Source: UMGS1124 sp045613165 | GTDB taxonomy: Bacteria; Bacillota_I; Bacilli_A; RF39; UBA660 | DNA: 5,256 bases | Direction of reading: 5' to 3' | Assembly: GCA_045613165.1 (NCBI GenBank) | Contig: JAZLAK010000123.1 | Location: 1-5,256 of the forward strand | Shown here: positions 4,758 to 5,256 of the stretch, piece by piece | Layout of the letters: every line of letters starts with the position of its first letter | Position numbering within the stretch: position 1 is the stretch's first letter | The notes under the pieces: model-generated | Database searches by the model: none | Seen by the model: the letters and a program-made list of their open reading frames with translations, nothing else | What the model was told of the DNA's origin: nothing | Translations under genes and position numbers: made by a program

Positions 4758-5256
4758 ATGAATAGAAGACAAAAGATAATAGTTAGTGTAACAGGGATAT
4801 TTTTAGTACTATTATTACTAGTGGGTTTAACATACGCATACTTCTTAACGAGAGTAACTGGTAATACAAATACTAAATCTATTTCAGTTAAGACAGCAAA
4901 TTTAGCGGTTGTTTATGGTGGAGATGATGGTTCAGTAATAGGAGAAGGTGAAAAAATAATACCAGGCAAAACATTTGAACCAAAAACATTTACAGTAACA
5001 AATCAAGGTAATGCAACAACTGATTATGTAGTAGTAATAGAAATATTAGAAGGTACATCTACATTTGAATCTAATGACTTTACATATACATTAACATGCG
5101 AATCAGGATGTGATGGAGTAGATACTGCAACAACATTTCCAATAAGTGGTGGAATATTAGTTGGAAACAATATTGATGTAGGAGAAACACAAACATATTC
5201 ATTTACATTAACATATGAAGAAACAGGAAAAAATCAAACAAATGACATGAACAAAA
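4758..5256 (+). CDS. Secreted TasA/camelysin-like protein with SipW-type signal region (partial, 3' end outside window)
   Basis: The frame is open for 166 residues and runs off the window. It starts with a basic N-region (MNRRQK), a hydrophobic stretch at about 7-24 and GLTYAYF (23-29), the pattern of SipW-cognate signal peptides on TasA/camelysin-type proteins. Cleavage is plausible after Ala27. The mature part is Thr-, Gly- and Val-rich with predicted beta strands. PGKTFEPKTFTVTNQGNATTDYVVVI (69-94) resembles the beta-sandwich of that family. CESGC (114-118) could form a disulfide. The ATG at 4758 follows AAGGAGGA (4741-4748). It is expected to be exported and surface-bound or fibre-forming, but the function is inferred from the signal region and fold only. 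Thr codons are mostly ACA here and mostly ACT in murE. The upstream G-tract suggests variable expression. Confidence 0.8.
   Translation, partial: MNRRQKIIVSVTGIFLVLLLLVGLTYAYFLTRVTGNTNTKSISVKTANLAVVYGGDDGSVIGEGEKIIPGKTFEPKTFTVTNQGNATTDYVVVIEILEGTSTFESNDFTYTLTCESGCDGVDTATTFPISGGILVGNNIDVGETQTYSFTLTYEETGKNQTNDMNK

Overview
This very AT-rich window (roughly a quarter G+C by eye) comes from a low-GC Bacillota-type bacterium. Tight gene packing, strong GGAGG ribosome binding sites, TAA at every visible stop, a SufU-type rather than IscU/SufE-type Fe-S system, and a TasA/camelysin-like secreted protein all suggest an uncultured gut Bacilli lineage near the Erysipelotrichales/RF39/Mycoplasmatota. 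It is not a wall-less Mollicute, because it carries MurE. The MurE has a DNPR motif, which predicts meso-diaminopimelate in the peptidoglycan. Tryptophan is encoded by TGG and no TGA occurs in frame, so the standard bacterial code fits.

Layout. At 1-49 is the probable tail of an upstream gene, followed by an AT-rich hairpin terminator (48-75) and a TATAAT promoter element (77-82). A five-gene plus-strand operon follows: sufC (102-845), a half-length SufD-like gene (850-1437), sufS (1467-2666), sufU (2666-3091) and murE (3103-4464). Gaps are 4 nt, 29 nt, a 1-nt overlap and 11 nt, with no internal terminator. A strong hairpin terminator (4463-4490) overlaps the murE stop codon. The 267-nt non-coding stretch 4491-4757 holds a second terminator-like hairpin, short repeats, and a small GC-rich island ending in nine consecutive G. 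Two imperfect 16-17 bp direct repeats, each containing TATAAT, flank that island. Beyond it an open-ended gene (4758 to the window edge) encodes a secreted protein with a SipW-type TYAYF signal region.

How the genes work together. SufS removes sulfur from cysteine, SufU accepts and relays it, and SufC with a SufB/SufD-type scaffold builds the Fe-S cluster. Unusually, no SufB is present in the window and the only scaffold-like protein is about half the usual size. MurE, a cytoplasmic peptidoglycan ligase, appears to be co-transcribed with these genes.

The points most worth checking are: (1) the nine-G tract where the spacer of a promoter for a surface protein should be, a layout compatible with slipped-strand phase variation; (2) the SUF cluster with a mini SufD and no SufB; (3) a SufS lacking the histidine used for zinc-ligand swapping with SufU in Bacillus subtilis, although SufU keeps all its zinc ligands.
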